Assembly (NCBI GenBank): GCA_944326035.1
Contig: CALVCS010000003.1
Coordinates: 124,001-188,000 of the forward strand
Reading direction: 5' to 3'
Source of the DNA: an uncultured Alistipes sp.
GTDB lineage: Bacteria; Bacteroidota; Bacteroidia; Bacteroidales; Rikenellaceae
DNA length: 64,000 nucleotides
In this document: positions 40,301 to 47,012 of the stretch, in pieces
Position numbering within the stretch: the first letter of the stretch is position 1
Layout of the letters: each line of letters starts with the position of its first letter
Position numbers and translations under genes: made by a program
The notes under the pieces: model-generated
Seen by the model: the letters and a program-made list of their open reading frames with translations, nothing else
Database searches by the model: none
Told to the model about the DNA's origin: nothing

Positions 40301-40462
40301 AGCGGCAATTCGAACTGGCTCGAAGATAAAGGACCGGTGATGGCGGCTTGTGAGCTGCGTCACGGTCGGGGGGTGTTCCGCATCAGCGAAGTCATGCTGG
40401 CCGGACGGGTGACGACCAATCCGACGGCACGGCTGTTTGCCGAAGGGTTGATGACTTGGTGA
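37349..40462 (+). CDS. GH2 family secreted glycosidase
   Basis: A 1037-residue secreted enzyme of family GH2 (beta-galactosidase/beta-glucuronidase/beta-mannosidase group). It has a signal peptide (MKKLTLFFLLGAVSVSA, then QDK), an N-terminal sugar-binding sandwich (VSIPHFGAPLGRAVTYYRK onward), an immunoglobulin-like domain, and a TIM barrel with acid/base Glu526 in SYINERFPN and nucleophile Glu617 in YACGEFGSEGLDP. The C-terminal third (from about 760) has no assignment from me; VVLIDDFAAYERERSAIDAW resembles a small Rossmann-like domain. It is divergent from the GH28/GH106 operon and shares its control region, so it probably belongs to the same pectin-related set. The exact sugar is unclear: several RG-II and galactan enzymes are GH2. 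Two in-frame starts (37349, 37358) are possible. Confidence 0.87.
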   Translation: MTAMKKLTLFFLLGAVSVSAQDKFADIATGHYQLRRERLVEPQPPRLDTVWLPVDHDPEAVFAPMEVIDTPEELQAELDRMKAQYAPFLRNVAPPLETLRQRMALKTFDWRIETPEDRGNLPAVLRGEGSWETVSIPHFGAPLGRAVTYYRKEVEVPAEMLGTGSLFVCFKGVDYKAQVYWNGNLVGTHTGFFAPFECEISKEARPGKNVLLVKVENDYTTTGTSIARENVRGDKIYAATGLGYDDPEVGWHHCPAGMGIYQDCYLEARADMHVNDIFVRPLPDDAAAEAWIEINNYDSVQQRTQLLISVFGQNFEQTVVRDLTYTPRSTYVPGVGDLAKPTDNQSIELKMGYGVNFVRVPLDMKGFRWWEPDHPWLYQIQVSVLDSTGRKLDGAVRQFGMRTFTMDTLSRPRGMMYLNGRPIRLRGANTMGHLQQCVFKGDTTQLIEDILLAKICHMNYLRLTQRPVQPEIYDMCDRLGLLNQADLPLFGSLRRNLMAEAVKQVEEMERLVRSHPSTIMVSYINERFPNAEGQPQRSFAELEEYERLFQAFDQAVLLANPDRVIKAGDGDYDPPSPGLPDNHCYNGWYNGHGLGLGKMHKGYWQMVKPDWYYACGEFGSEGLDPVEVMYKYYPASWLPHSPAEERTWTANRIPQAQTHRFHYMWYNTQHTLQDWVDASWEHQRWVIKFTTEAFRRDNRMVSFAIHLFIDAFPSGWMKTIMDVDRQPKPAYFAYREALTPLMTSLRTDRWNYFAGEPIAVEAWVSNDTDRVPEGYTLSYQLERGNRVIFAHRIPVEVSVCASAYQGSIAFEAPKVSKRTTYRLRVSLNDAEGKPVQQNVETLEVFPATRPIARKVYALGNKAQALREEIGCQSVAILADAQVVLIDDFAAYERERSAIDAWVARGGKALLLELPAGEYTVADTPVQVENTTMGQYYFASPLVDAPVMKTFRPKDFWFWYDPAVGYVTPLLGQTLSAPAWTPLVLSGNSNWLEDKGPVMAACELRHGRGVFRISEVMLAGRVTTNPTARLFAEGLMTW

Positions 40463-40492
40463 GGGCGCCCGATTTACACTTCGAGATGAGAT

Positions 40493-40530
40493 AGAAAACC
40501 CCTCCGCTGTTGGAAGCGGAGGGGTTTTCT
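40493..40530. terminator. Bidirectional terminator after GH2
   Basis: A perfect stem of AGAAAACCCCTCCGCT with its complement around GTTGGA. It lies 30 bases after the GH2 stop and 36 bases after the end of the convergent UroD-like gene, and both arms end in A/T runs. Confidence 0.85.
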
Positions 40531-40566
40531 ATAAGGTCTGATCATTCCCAAAACCGGTAAGGTCGC

Positions 40567-41814
40567 TTACCGGGAGCCATTGAATTCGGCGATGGCATCG
40601 TACATGGCGAGGATGTTCTGCGGAGGAACATCCGGCAGAATGTTGTGTACGGTATTGAATACGAAACCGCCCCCGGGGGAGAAGATCTCCAGCCGTTCCA
40701 GCACCTGTTTGCGAACTTGTTCTGGAGTGCCCCGGTTGAGCATCGAAGCGGTATCGATACCGCCGCCCCAGAAGGTCACGTCGGCTCCGAATTCCCGTTT
40801 CAGAAAAGCCGGGTCCATTCCGGCTGCATTGGTTTGCACCGGGTTGATGATCTCGATGCCGGCGTCGATCAGATCGGGAATCAGGGCCGAAATAGATCCG
40901 CAGGAGTGGATAAAGGTGTGCATTTGGCTGTGGCTCTTCACATATTCGCATAAAATGCGATGGCGGGGTTTGAAGAGTTTCCGGTAGGTTTCTGGACTCA
41001 TAAAGGGGCCGGAGATCATACCGAGATCATCTCCGAAGCGGATAATGTCTACGAGGTCGCCTACCGACCGGCATACTTGTTCCAGGGTGGCCAGGTGGCG
41101 AGCCAGCAGTTCGTCCAGGAGGCATTCGACGTTGCGTTCGTCGCAGAGCAGGTCCATCAGAAAGTTGTCCATGCGGCGCAGAAAGGTTCCCCATTCGAAC
41201 AGGTTGCAGCCACAGACGATCATCAGGGCTTTGTCGGAGGTTTCGCGCAGTTTCAGGGCATGCTCTCGTAAGGTATCATAGAATCCTTCGTCGGCGGCAT
41301 GATCCCAGGGAGAGTGGACATGGCGGGCCCACAAAACGCGGCCCATTTCGGCGTCCAGGTTGGTATAGTCAGCCGGATAACCGTCGGCGTAAGGAAAATA
41401 AGTTTGATCGAAAAAGGTCGCGCCGACCGGCATTTTCGTCAACATCCGTTGTCCGTCGTCATCGTATGTGGCCCAGGAACCGTCAGGAAGGTGGCGGGGG
41501 TGAAAATTCTGTGGATAGTAGGCCTGCGCTCCGTTGGATAGGGTAATGGGATACCAATCTTCCGGGCGGGTATTGAAGGTGCGGCCGATGTCCAATACAT
41601 CGATCCCGAAGCGTTCGAGTAATTCGTCGTCGGGTTGGGCCAGTTGTTGTACAACGTCGTAGATCAGGGTGGGTTTGTCGAGACCCAGGTATCGGACGAG
41701 GTTGTTGTAGGCGATTGCGGAGATTCCGGATGAAGGGGTGGCTCCCAGATCGACCGGTACCCGGTCCGGCGTTCGGTGATCGATGGCGGCTAAAACGTTT
41801 TCGCGAGAGGTCAT
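40567..41814 (-). CDS. Uroporphyrinogen decarboxylase-superfamily protein, probable methyltransferase type
   Basis: A 415-residue cytoplasmic protein of the UroD/MtaA/CmuA superfamily. The start (TSRENVLAAIDHRTPDRVPVDLG), the central FGDDLGMISGPFMSPETYRKL and the metal-site segment HTFIHSCGSISALIPDLIDAG are typical of the methyltransferase branch, in which the HxCG cysteine and histidine bind zinc and the protein moves methyl groups between a corrinoid protein and a thiol or folate. True UroD (HemE) is shorter, about 345 residues, and has a different N-terminus. No corrinoid protein gene is next to it. Its neighbours are a GH2 glycosidase and an FKBP, so a link to methylated sugars or methanol from pectin is only a guess. 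Confidence 0.75.
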   Translation of the reverse strand: MTSRENVLAAIDHRTPDRVPVDLGATPSSGISAIAYNNLVRYLGLDKPTLIYDVVQQLAQPDDELLERFGIDVLDIGRTFNTRPEDWYPITLSNGAQAYYPQNFHPRHLPDGSWATYDDDGQRMLTKMPVGATFFDQTYFPYADGYPADYTNLDAEMGRVLWARHVHSPWDHAADEGFYDTLREHALKLRETSDKALMIVCGCNLFEWGTFLRRMDNFLMDLLCDERNVECLLDELLARHLATLEQVCRSVGDLVDIIRFGDDLGMISGPFMSPETYRKLFKPRHRILCEYVKSHSQMHTFIHSCGSISALIPDLIDAGIEIINPVQTNAAGMDPAFLKREFGADVTFWGGGIDTASMLNRGTPEQVRKQVLERLEIFSPGGGFVFNTVHNILPDVPPQNILAMYDAIAEFNGSR

Positions 41815-41883
41815 AAAAGGTGAAATTTTACTCTAAGGTAGCGAAATATCCCCAGAACGTACGGGTGTCGCTTGAAAATTTGC

Positions 41884-41891
41884 TATCTTTG
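41884..41891 (+). promoter_or_regulatory. Candidate -7 element for the FKBP gene
   Basis: TATCTTTG matches the -7 consensus exactly, 27 bases before the ATG at 41918, giving a leader of about 20 bases. The -33 element is not clear. Confidence 0.42.
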
Positions 41892-41917
41892 ATTTTGTTT
41901 GAAACAGAAGAAAACAG

Positions 41918-42661
41918 ATGAAGAAAGGAATATGGATCGGCCTGTTGATGGTTGGATTTGGTAGTTTTTCGAGCTATGGGGCCCTGCAGGAGGGAGCCCC
42001 GGTGACGTTGCAAACGGCATCGGATACACTGTCTTATGTATTGGGACGACTGATCGGCAACAGTTTGATGCGATCGGATAGTGCCATGTTGCGACAGGAG
42101 TTGAATCGAACGATCTTTTTCGATGCGGTAGAGGAGTGTCTGGACGGGCAGTCTGCTCGGTTGAACGATCAGGAGGGGACCCGTTTTTTGCAACAGTTCA
42201 AGCAGGCCTGGATCCAGAAACAGCAGGCGTCGGTACAACAGGTCGGCGAAGAGTTCTTGGCGGCTAATCGTAAACAACCGGGCGTCAAAACGACCTTTAG
42301 CGGATTGCAGTATCGCATCGTGAAGAAGGGCGAAGGGGCGAGACCGACGACTTCCGATGTGGTGCGGATTTATTATACGATGAAACGGACGGACGGAACC
42401 GTGATCGATTCGTCCGATCAACGGGGACAGCCGATGGATACGCCGTTACGCAACCTGATTCCGGGTGTAGTAGAGGGGATGCAACTCATGCCGCTGGGCG
42501 CCAAGTATATTTTTTATCTGCCGGCCAAACTGGCCTATGGATCGCGGGGTGCCGGGGATTTGGTACGGCCCAACGAAGCGCTGATTTTTGAGGTGGAGTT
42601 GTTCGATATTGACGCCGGGGCTGCGGTGTCTACTCCGCAGATGGGATTTCAGTTCCGTTGA
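41918..42661 (+). CDS. Periplasmic FKBP-type peptidyl-prolyl isomerase
   Basis: A 247-residue folding helper of the FkpA/Mip type. A signal peptide (MKKGIWIGLLMVGFGSFSSY, then GA) is followed by an FkpA-like N-terminal dimerisation helix region (about residues 30-115, with TLSYVLGRLIGNSL and FLQQFKQAWIQKQ). The C-terminal FKBP domain runs from about 125 to 230: TTFSGLQYRIVKKGEG, VIDSSDQRGQPMDTPL, NLIPGVVEGMQLMPLGAKY, and PNEALIFEVELFDI. The usual hydrophobic pocket residues are mostly recognisable. The protein is expected to act on outer-membrane and secreted proteins in the periplasm. Single-gene unit with its own promoter and terminator. Confidence 0.9.
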   Translation: MKKGIWIGLLMVGFGSFSSYGALQEGAPVTLQTASDTLSYVLGRLIGNSLMRSDSAMLRQELNRTIFFDAVEECLDGQSARLNDQEGTRFLQQFKQAWIQKQQASVQQVGEEFLAANRKQPGVKTTFSGLQYRIVKKGEGARPTTSDVVRIYYTMKRTDGTVIDSSDQRGQPMDTPLRNLIPGVVEGMQLMPLGAKYIFYLPAKLAYGSRGAGDLVRPNEALIFEVELFDIDAGAAVSTPQMGFQFR

Positions 42662-42761
42662 TTTTCGAAGTGACTCGGGATTGCAATTTTAACCGCTTGT
42701 GACCGAAAGATCGGCGTGATTTAAATAGGGCGCAGTGTAGGTTGCGGTGGCGCAGAACCTT

Positions 42762-42805
42762 AACGAGCCGGGGACTTCTGTAAAAGAAGTCCCCGGCTCG
42801 TTTTT
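42762..42805. terminator. Bidirectional terminator between FKBP gene and lysis-like cassette
   Basis: A 17-base perfect stem (42762-42778 with 42786-42802), GC-rich in the middle, followed by T5. It sits 7 bases from the end of the minus-strand cassette and about 100 bases after the FKBP stop. Confidence 0.88.
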
Positions 42806-42812
42806 GGAGGGG

Positions 42813-43382
42813 TTAGTTGTTGTGTGCAGAACGGAATAGACGATAGAGCAGCCACGATAGCGTGGCGAATCCGAGGAGCCAGACGCTGAGAGGTATGCGT
42901 CGAGCGGTCCGTTGCTGTTCCTGGTGCTGTTGGTGGACGGTAAGATCTGTTTGTTGTTGCTGAAGGGTGATCAGCGAATCGTTTTGACGATCGGTGTGGA
43001 GGGTCGAATGTTGGGCGGTTTCGCTCTGGAGCGTTTGCCGGTGGTTCTGAGCGGAGGTCCGATCGCCCCGATAGAGCGTTACGTCGGCTAATAGAGGTCT
43101 TTGGCCAAGGAGAGAATCGGGAGGTTGGGTGGTGTCGTATAGTTTCAGATGGAGCTGCCACCACTCCTCGGAACATAAATCCTGTATTTGAAGATCCTGT
43201 TGATGATCGGTATGGAGTGTATCGTTTGCGGTTGTCGACGTTTGTTGCCGATGCTGGGTTGTTTCGCTGGATTGCTCTTCTTGAAGGTCGGTTTGCAGGG
43301 AGCTTTGGAGGGCGTTTTTTTGTGGACTGCACCCCCCAAGCAATCCGCCGAGCAAGATGAGTAAGCCGATGGTTCGATGCAT
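42813..43382 (-). CDS. Lipoprotein with C-terminal membrane anchor, u-spanin-like
   Basis: A 189-residue protein. It begins with a type II signal (HRTIGLLILLGGLLGGC, lipidated cysteine near residue 18), continues with about 140 residues rich in Gln, His, Thr and Ser that look extended rather than globular, and ends with one hydrophobic helix (PLSVWLLGFATLSWLLYRLF) and a short basic tail. An outer-membrane lipid anchor plus an inner-membrane C-terminal helix on one polypeptide is the layout of unimolecular spanins, phage proteins that fuse the two membranes at lysis. It lies 38 bases after an endolysin-like gene on the same strand. The ATG at 43382 is preferred over an upstream GTG. I know no family for it, so the spanin call rests on architecture and context only. 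Confidence 0.55.
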   Translation of the reverse strand: MHRTIGLLILLGGLLGGCSPQKNALQSSLQTDLQEEQSSETTQHRQQTSTTANDTLHTDHQQDLQIQDLCSEEWWQLHLKLYDTTQPPDSLLGQRPLLADVTLYRGDRTSAQNHRQTLQSETAQHSTLHTDRQNDSLITLQQQQTDLTVHQQHQEQQRTARRIPLSVWLLGFATLSWLLYRLFRSAHNN

Positions 43383-43419
43383 AGAAAAAGAATTTAAGTT
43401 CACTGAAAAGAGTGGATGA

Positions 43420-43944
43420 TTAGGCTTCGAAACGGATGGCGTTGATGCGATTTTGCCATCCTTTGAGAAAGCGTTTTTGGAAAGGGTCGTTCCGCACGAT
43501 GTCGTTGATGAAGCGCAAGCGGGCTTTGTGGATTTGATCGAATAGGGCGGCGGGAGGACGACGGTTCAGAGCCGTCAAGGTTTTCGGCCCGACGATTCCG
43601 TCGACGGTCACCCCCAGGATACGTTGGGGAATTTTGATGCCATGTAGGCCGGAGGCCCACACCCAATCGACCAGGAGGTTGGCCAACGATTGATTGCGGA
43701 TCTCGTCGGCACGCCACCGATCCCAATAGTGGGGTTTCAGGACCTCGAAGATGACCTCGTCGGGGGTTAACAGCCGGAGGTCGTCGATATCGATGATTCC
43801 GTCGCCGGTTTTGTCGTAGCCGACCTGGCGCCAGGTGGAGAGGGTGACGCCGAGGTTGGTGGCGCCGCCGCGATCCCAGGGATCGTCGACGAATCCGCCC
43901 TCCCAGGAGAGGATGAAGGGGGCCAGTTTATGAATATCTGCCAT
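43420..43944 (-). CDS. GH108-type phage-like muramidase (endolysin)
   Basis: A 174-residue soluble peptidoglycan hydrolase of the GH108 type (N-acetylmuramidase). The N-terminal catalytic segment has the typical glutamate and glycine pattern [20 protein letters not shown] followed by LGVTLSTW. Then come a DxDxDD-like stretch ([14 protein letters not shown]) and the C-terminal peptidoglycan-binding part with [17 protein letters not shown]. No signal peptide is present, as in holin-dependent endolysins. Length is normal for the family. The ATG at 43944 is chosen because it begins [17 protein letters not shown]; the longer upstream frame is the shadow of the neighbouring gene. Next to it are two membrane proteins in lysis-like order. 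Confidence 0.85.
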   Translation of the reverse strand: MADIHKLAPFILSWEGGFVDDPWDRGGATNLGVTLSTWRQVGYDKTGDGIIDIDDLRLLTPDEVIFEVLKPHYWDRWRADEIRNQSLANLLVDWVWASGLHGIKIPQRILGVTVDGIVGPKTLTALNRRPPAALFDQIHKARLRFINDIVRNDPFQKRFLKGWQNRINAIRFEA

Positions 43945-43957
43945 AAGCGGGGAAGTA

Positions 43958-44314
43958 TTAAAAGCCGGTTTGCGGTTCACGGTCGAAGCATCCGCGGCGG
44001 TTGCAGAGTTTGAAATTGGCGATTTGCAATTGAATGGAGTAGTCGTGTTTTTCTTCGAGCAGTTTGAAAATCGTGTCGCGATCTTTGGCTTTGTCGGCCC
44101 AACGCTCGTCGAGCAGGCGGTTGAGGCGTTCGACTTCGTTTTCGCGTTTTTCGGCGATCTCTTTCCATTCGTTGCCGGCCAGGATGGCGTTGTTGGTCTC
44201 TTCGTGCACGGCTTCGGCTTTTTTGAGGCGCCGGGTTTCGCGCCATAGCCATACTCCGCCACTGCCCAGCAGAAGGTTGATGATAAGGGAGATGAGTCCC
44301 AGAAAATCGGTCAT
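43958..44314 (-). CDS. Small membrane protein with coiled coil, holin-like candidate
   Basis: A 118-residue protein with one N-terminal membrane helix ([21 protein letters not shown]), then a long charged helix (about residues 26-100, with [20 protein letters not shown]) that should form a coiled coil, and a Cys-containing tail. It ends 13 bases before the muramidase gene and is therefore co-transcribed. One helix plus a coiled coil is seen in Bacteroidetes phage proteins near endolysins and could be a holin or a holin regulator, but I cannot name a family. The start at 44314 puts the helix at residue 4, which is plausible. Confidence 0.65.
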   Translation of the reverse strand: MTDFLGLISLIINLLLGSGGVWLWRETRRLKKAEAVHEETNNAILAGNEWKEIAEKRENEVERLNRLLDERWADKAKDRDTIFKLLEEKHDYSIQLQIANFKLCNRRGCFDREPQTGF

Positions 44315-44436
44315 AGTTAGGTTGTTTTAAGCGGGTTGAACAGACAAGGAGAAAGGGAAAGGGGCGGAGACATCGAGGGTCCCCAACGACGTCTCCATCA
44401 GGGGTTCCTGGGGGGGCGGTGTTTTTAGGGAAGGCG

Positions 44437-44712
44437 TTACGATCGGAGGCGATAGAGGGTCTGAAAGCGTTGCGGGTCGAAGTCGTTGGGGAGGTGATCT
44501 CCGTCGTCGGTGAAGGTTTCCAAGTCGAGTCGGTAGAACGCGAAACGGAACGCGTCCCGATCTTCATAGGCGATGGCTCCGATGTAGAGGGTTGCATTCA
44601 GGCCGTGGCCGATGATTTCCAGATCGGTATCCAGGTCGTCACAGCACCCGAAGGTTTCCTGTTCGAATCGTTCGAGGAGAAAAAGGTATTGGAAGGGGGT
44701 CAGATGGAGCAT
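44437..44712 (-). CDS. Hypothetical 91-residue acidic protein
   Basis: A short acidic protein starting MLHLTPFQYLFLLERFEQ, with no membrane segment or signal peptide, and rich in Asp, Phe and Tyr (for example DLDTDLEIIGHGLNATLYIG and FRFAFYRLDLETFTDDGDHL). The frame remains open to 44868, but the longer N-terminus is basic and unlike the rest, so the ATG at 44712 is preferred. It is followed after 122 bases by the one-helix membrane protein of the lysis-like cassette and may be the first gene of that unit. I recognise no family. Moderate support only. Confidence 0.45.
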   Translation of the reverse strand: MLHLTPFQYLFLLERFEQETFGCCDDLDTDLEIIGHGLNATLYIGAIAYEDRDAFRFAFYRLDLETFTDDGDHLPNDFDPQRFQTLYRLRS

Positions 44713-45204
44713 GGTTGGGAGGAAGTGCAGCGTGTGTTCCCGATGGGGAAAATTTCGTAACAGAATCGGTGACGTGAAGATAGGCTGGACTCCCCCTTTC
44801 CGGAGGCTATAAAATTGGAATTTTTGTGGATAACGGCTCTGTTCTACTCCGTGCCACGTTTTGCTCAAGAGGGCGTCATGTCCAACGATCCGGCTGCCAA
44901 ATAGTTAGGGTGTTAGGAAAAGGCCTCCCAGGGATCACAAGGAACCGGGTCGACAAGGAAGCCGAAAGGTGTAGATCGGTAAGAATCGGGCCGCGGCAAA
45001 AGTGGGTCGGTGAGCAGAAGGAAACGGCCCGGGCATGAATCACCCCCTTCCAAACGGGAACGGAACTGATCGATTCATCCCTGGAGACTCCTTGATAGGA
45101 AGAACACAATTAAATAATTCCAACGGGTGTTAGAGAAGAATCGGAGGGCGATCGAAAATGAGACGAAGGGCGTTGAAGGAGGGGAAAAAGAGGCGTCAGG
45201 GCGG
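44713..45204. other. 492-base region without a supported gene
   Basis: Lies between the lysis-like cassette and the end of the efflux operon, both on the minus strand. Short frames are present on both strands but overlap and show no recognisable protein. It should hold a terminator for the efflux operon and the promoter for the cassette; I could not identify either with confidence. Confidence 0.4.
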
Positions 45205-45939
45205 TCAGAACAACAGCGCATGATCGGCCAGGAAGTGGAAAAAGGCAGATCGATAATTCTCGGAGATCGGGATATAGGTCTTCCCGAAGACGATTCGATT
45301 GCGTTCGATCGTTCGGATTTTCGCGGGTTGGACGATGAACGAGCGGTGCACTCGAATGAACCGATCGCTGGGCAACTGCTCTTCGAGGGCCTTCAGGCTC
45401 ATGAGCGAGAGAATCGGATGGGGTTCGTTTTCAAGATGAATTTTGACGTAATCTTTGAGCCCCTCGATGTAAAGGATCGCATCGAGCGGAATCTGTTGAA
45501 GCCGGTACTCGGTTTTGACGAAGAGGCTGGTCGGTGTGGATCCGGTGGGGGAGACTGGTGGGTTTTCGGCTTTTTGTTTCAGCTCGAACCACTCCCGGGC
45601 CTTGTTGGCGGCCGCTAAGAAGTCGGCGTAACTGATTGGTTTGAGCAGGTAGTCGACGGCATTGACCCGAAATCCCTCGACCGCATAGTGACTGAAGGCG
45701 GTGGTGAAGATCACGCGGGTTTCAGGTGGGAGCATCCGGGAGAGTTCCATGCCGTTGAGTCCGGGCATTTGGATGTCGCAGAAGAGCAGATCGACCGGAT
45801 GGTCCCGCAGGGTGCTGAGGGCAGTTGTCCCGCTGTTGAAGGAGCCGTCCAGCGTCAGAAACGGGGTGTCACGGACATATCTTTCCATCAGCTCTATGGC
45901 CAACGGTTCGTCGTCGATAATGGCACAGCGGAGTTTCAT
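45205..45939 (-). CDS. LytTR-family response regulator
   Basis: A 244-residue cytoplasmic regulator. The receiver domain (residues 1-120) has the acidic pair in IIDDEPLAIELM, phospho-acceptor Asp55 in LLFCDIQMPGLNGMEL, and the conserved Lys in DYLLKPISYADF. The C-terminal LytTR DNA-binding domain (about 140-240) includes LDAILYIEGLKDYVKIHLEN and FIRVHRSFIVQPAKI. The start overlaps the stop of the upstream sensor kinase by ATGA, so the two are coupled. It is the last gene of the efflux operon and is therefore likely to regulate that operon in response to envelope signals. Confidence 0.92.
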   Translation of the reverse strand: MKLRCAIIDDEPLAIELMERYVRDTPFLTLDGSFNSGTTALSTLRDHPVDLLFCDIQMPGLNGMELSRMLPPETRVIFTTAFSHYAVEGFRVNAVDYLLKPISYADFLAAANKAREWFELKQKAENPPVSPTGSTPTSLFVKTEYRLQQIPLDAILYIEGLKDYVKIHLENEPHPILSLMSLKALEEQLPSDRFIRVHRSFIVQPAKIRTIERNRIVFGKTYIPISENYRSAFFHFLADHALLF

Positions 45940-46982
45940 GAGTCACGCAATTGAAGGATGAGGGAGGCTGTATAGGTATCTTCGTCGTGTCCGTATTGGA
46001 ATCGATACCGACCGGGATAGATCATTTCCAGCCGTTTCGAAAGATTCTTGAGACCGATTCCGGAACCGCTGCGATCCGACGACGGCTTCGGAAAATAGCT
46101 GTTTTTGATCGTACAGATCAACTGTTGGTCCGTTTCGTGGAGGTCGATGGTGATATGGGAGGGTTTTTCGTTGCTGACGCCGTGTTTGAAGGCGTTTTCG
46201 ACCAGCGAGATGAATAACAGTGGGGCGATGGGGGTTTGGGAGGGCTCTTCCGGCAGAGACACGAACACTTTGACGTGATGAGGTTGTCGGATCCGCATCA
46301 GTTCGATATAATCTTTCAGGAAGTCGATTTCGGCGGATAAGGGAACCGTAGTCTGGCTGCTGTCGTAGAGGACGTAGCGGAGCAGTCGGCTCAGTTCATG
46401 GACGATCCGTTGGGCCCGAGGAGGGTCGAGTTGGATCAGCGAATAGATGTTGTTCAGGGTGTTGAACAGGAAATGGGGGTTGAGTTGGCTTTTGAGGTTT
46501 TGCAGTTCGGCTTTGGTGTGGATGTGTTCCAGTTTTTGGCGTTCGGTTTCGGCCTTGTACCATCCTCCGGTCATGCGGATAGCGACGCTGGCGCTGACGA
46601 CCATCAGGTAGAGCATGGCGTTACTGGCGAAAAATCGGACGGTGTGTTGCCAGGGACGAGCCATTGGGGGGTGGAGGCTGTCGGGGGGCAGAATATAGCG
46701 GAAGAGCAGGTGGGTCAGGATCATGACGGCGCCGATGAGCAGGAGGTTTCCGCCGAGGAAACGTCCGAGACGGCGGGAGAAGAGGTAGCGTTCGATCAGC
46801 CCGAAGTAGTTGGTATAGAAGACGACCATGAACGACAGCGGGACGATCAGAAAACGCAGGTATTCGGTTCCGGTCATCAGGGGGCGGTTGGGCCCGGTGA
46901 AGAAGAGCGGCATACCGAACACGACGGCCCATGCGGTCAGATGGACCAGCCAGCCCGAATATTTGAGAGGGGACGTACGCAT
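45936..46982 (-). CDS. LytS/YehU-type sensor histidine kinase
   Basis: A 348-residue inner-membrane histidine kinase. About four N-terminal membrane segments (WLVHLTAWAVVFGMPLFF, FLIVPLSFMVVFYTNYF, LLLIGAVMILTHLLF, and one near 120-135) are followed by a short helix and the His_kinase domain, with phospho-accepting His170 in LNPHFLFNTLNNIYSL. The ATPase domain has the N-box SLVENAFKHGV and the glycine box SDRSGSGIGLKNLSKRL. It has no large extracellular sensor, so the signal probably comes through the membrane helices. It pairs with the LytTR regulator downstream and lies 30 bases after the permease gene of the exporter. Confidence 0.92.
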   Translation of the reverse strand: MRTSPLKYSGWLVHLTAWAVVFGMPLFFTGPNRPLMTGTEYLRFLIVPLSFMVVFYTNYFGLIERYLFSRRLGRFLGGNLLLIGAVMILTHLLFRYILPPDSLHPPMARPWQHTVRFFASNAMLYLMVVSASVAIRMTGGWYKAETERQKLEHIHTKAELQNLKSQLNPHFLFNTLNNIYSLIQLDPPRAQRIVHELSRLLRYVLYDSSQTTVPLSAEIDFLKDYIELMRIRQPHHVKVFVSLPEEPSQTPIAPLLFISLVENAFKHGVSNEKPSHITIDLHETDQQLICTIKNSYFPKPSSDRSGSGIGLKNLSKRLEMIYPGRYRFQYGHDEDTYTASLILQLRDS

Positions 46983-47012
46983 AGTCAGGTTAAAACTACG
47001 GATTATTTTCGA

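Noticed and set aside
42813-44712. Complete prophage or tailocin
   Set aside because: No capsid, portal, terminase, tail, integrase or repressor gene exists in the surrounding 20 kb; only the lysis-like genes are present.
44826-45109. Frames of 70-77 codons between the lysis-like cassette and the efflux operon
   Set aside because: They overlap on both strands, lack homology and have no plausible context.
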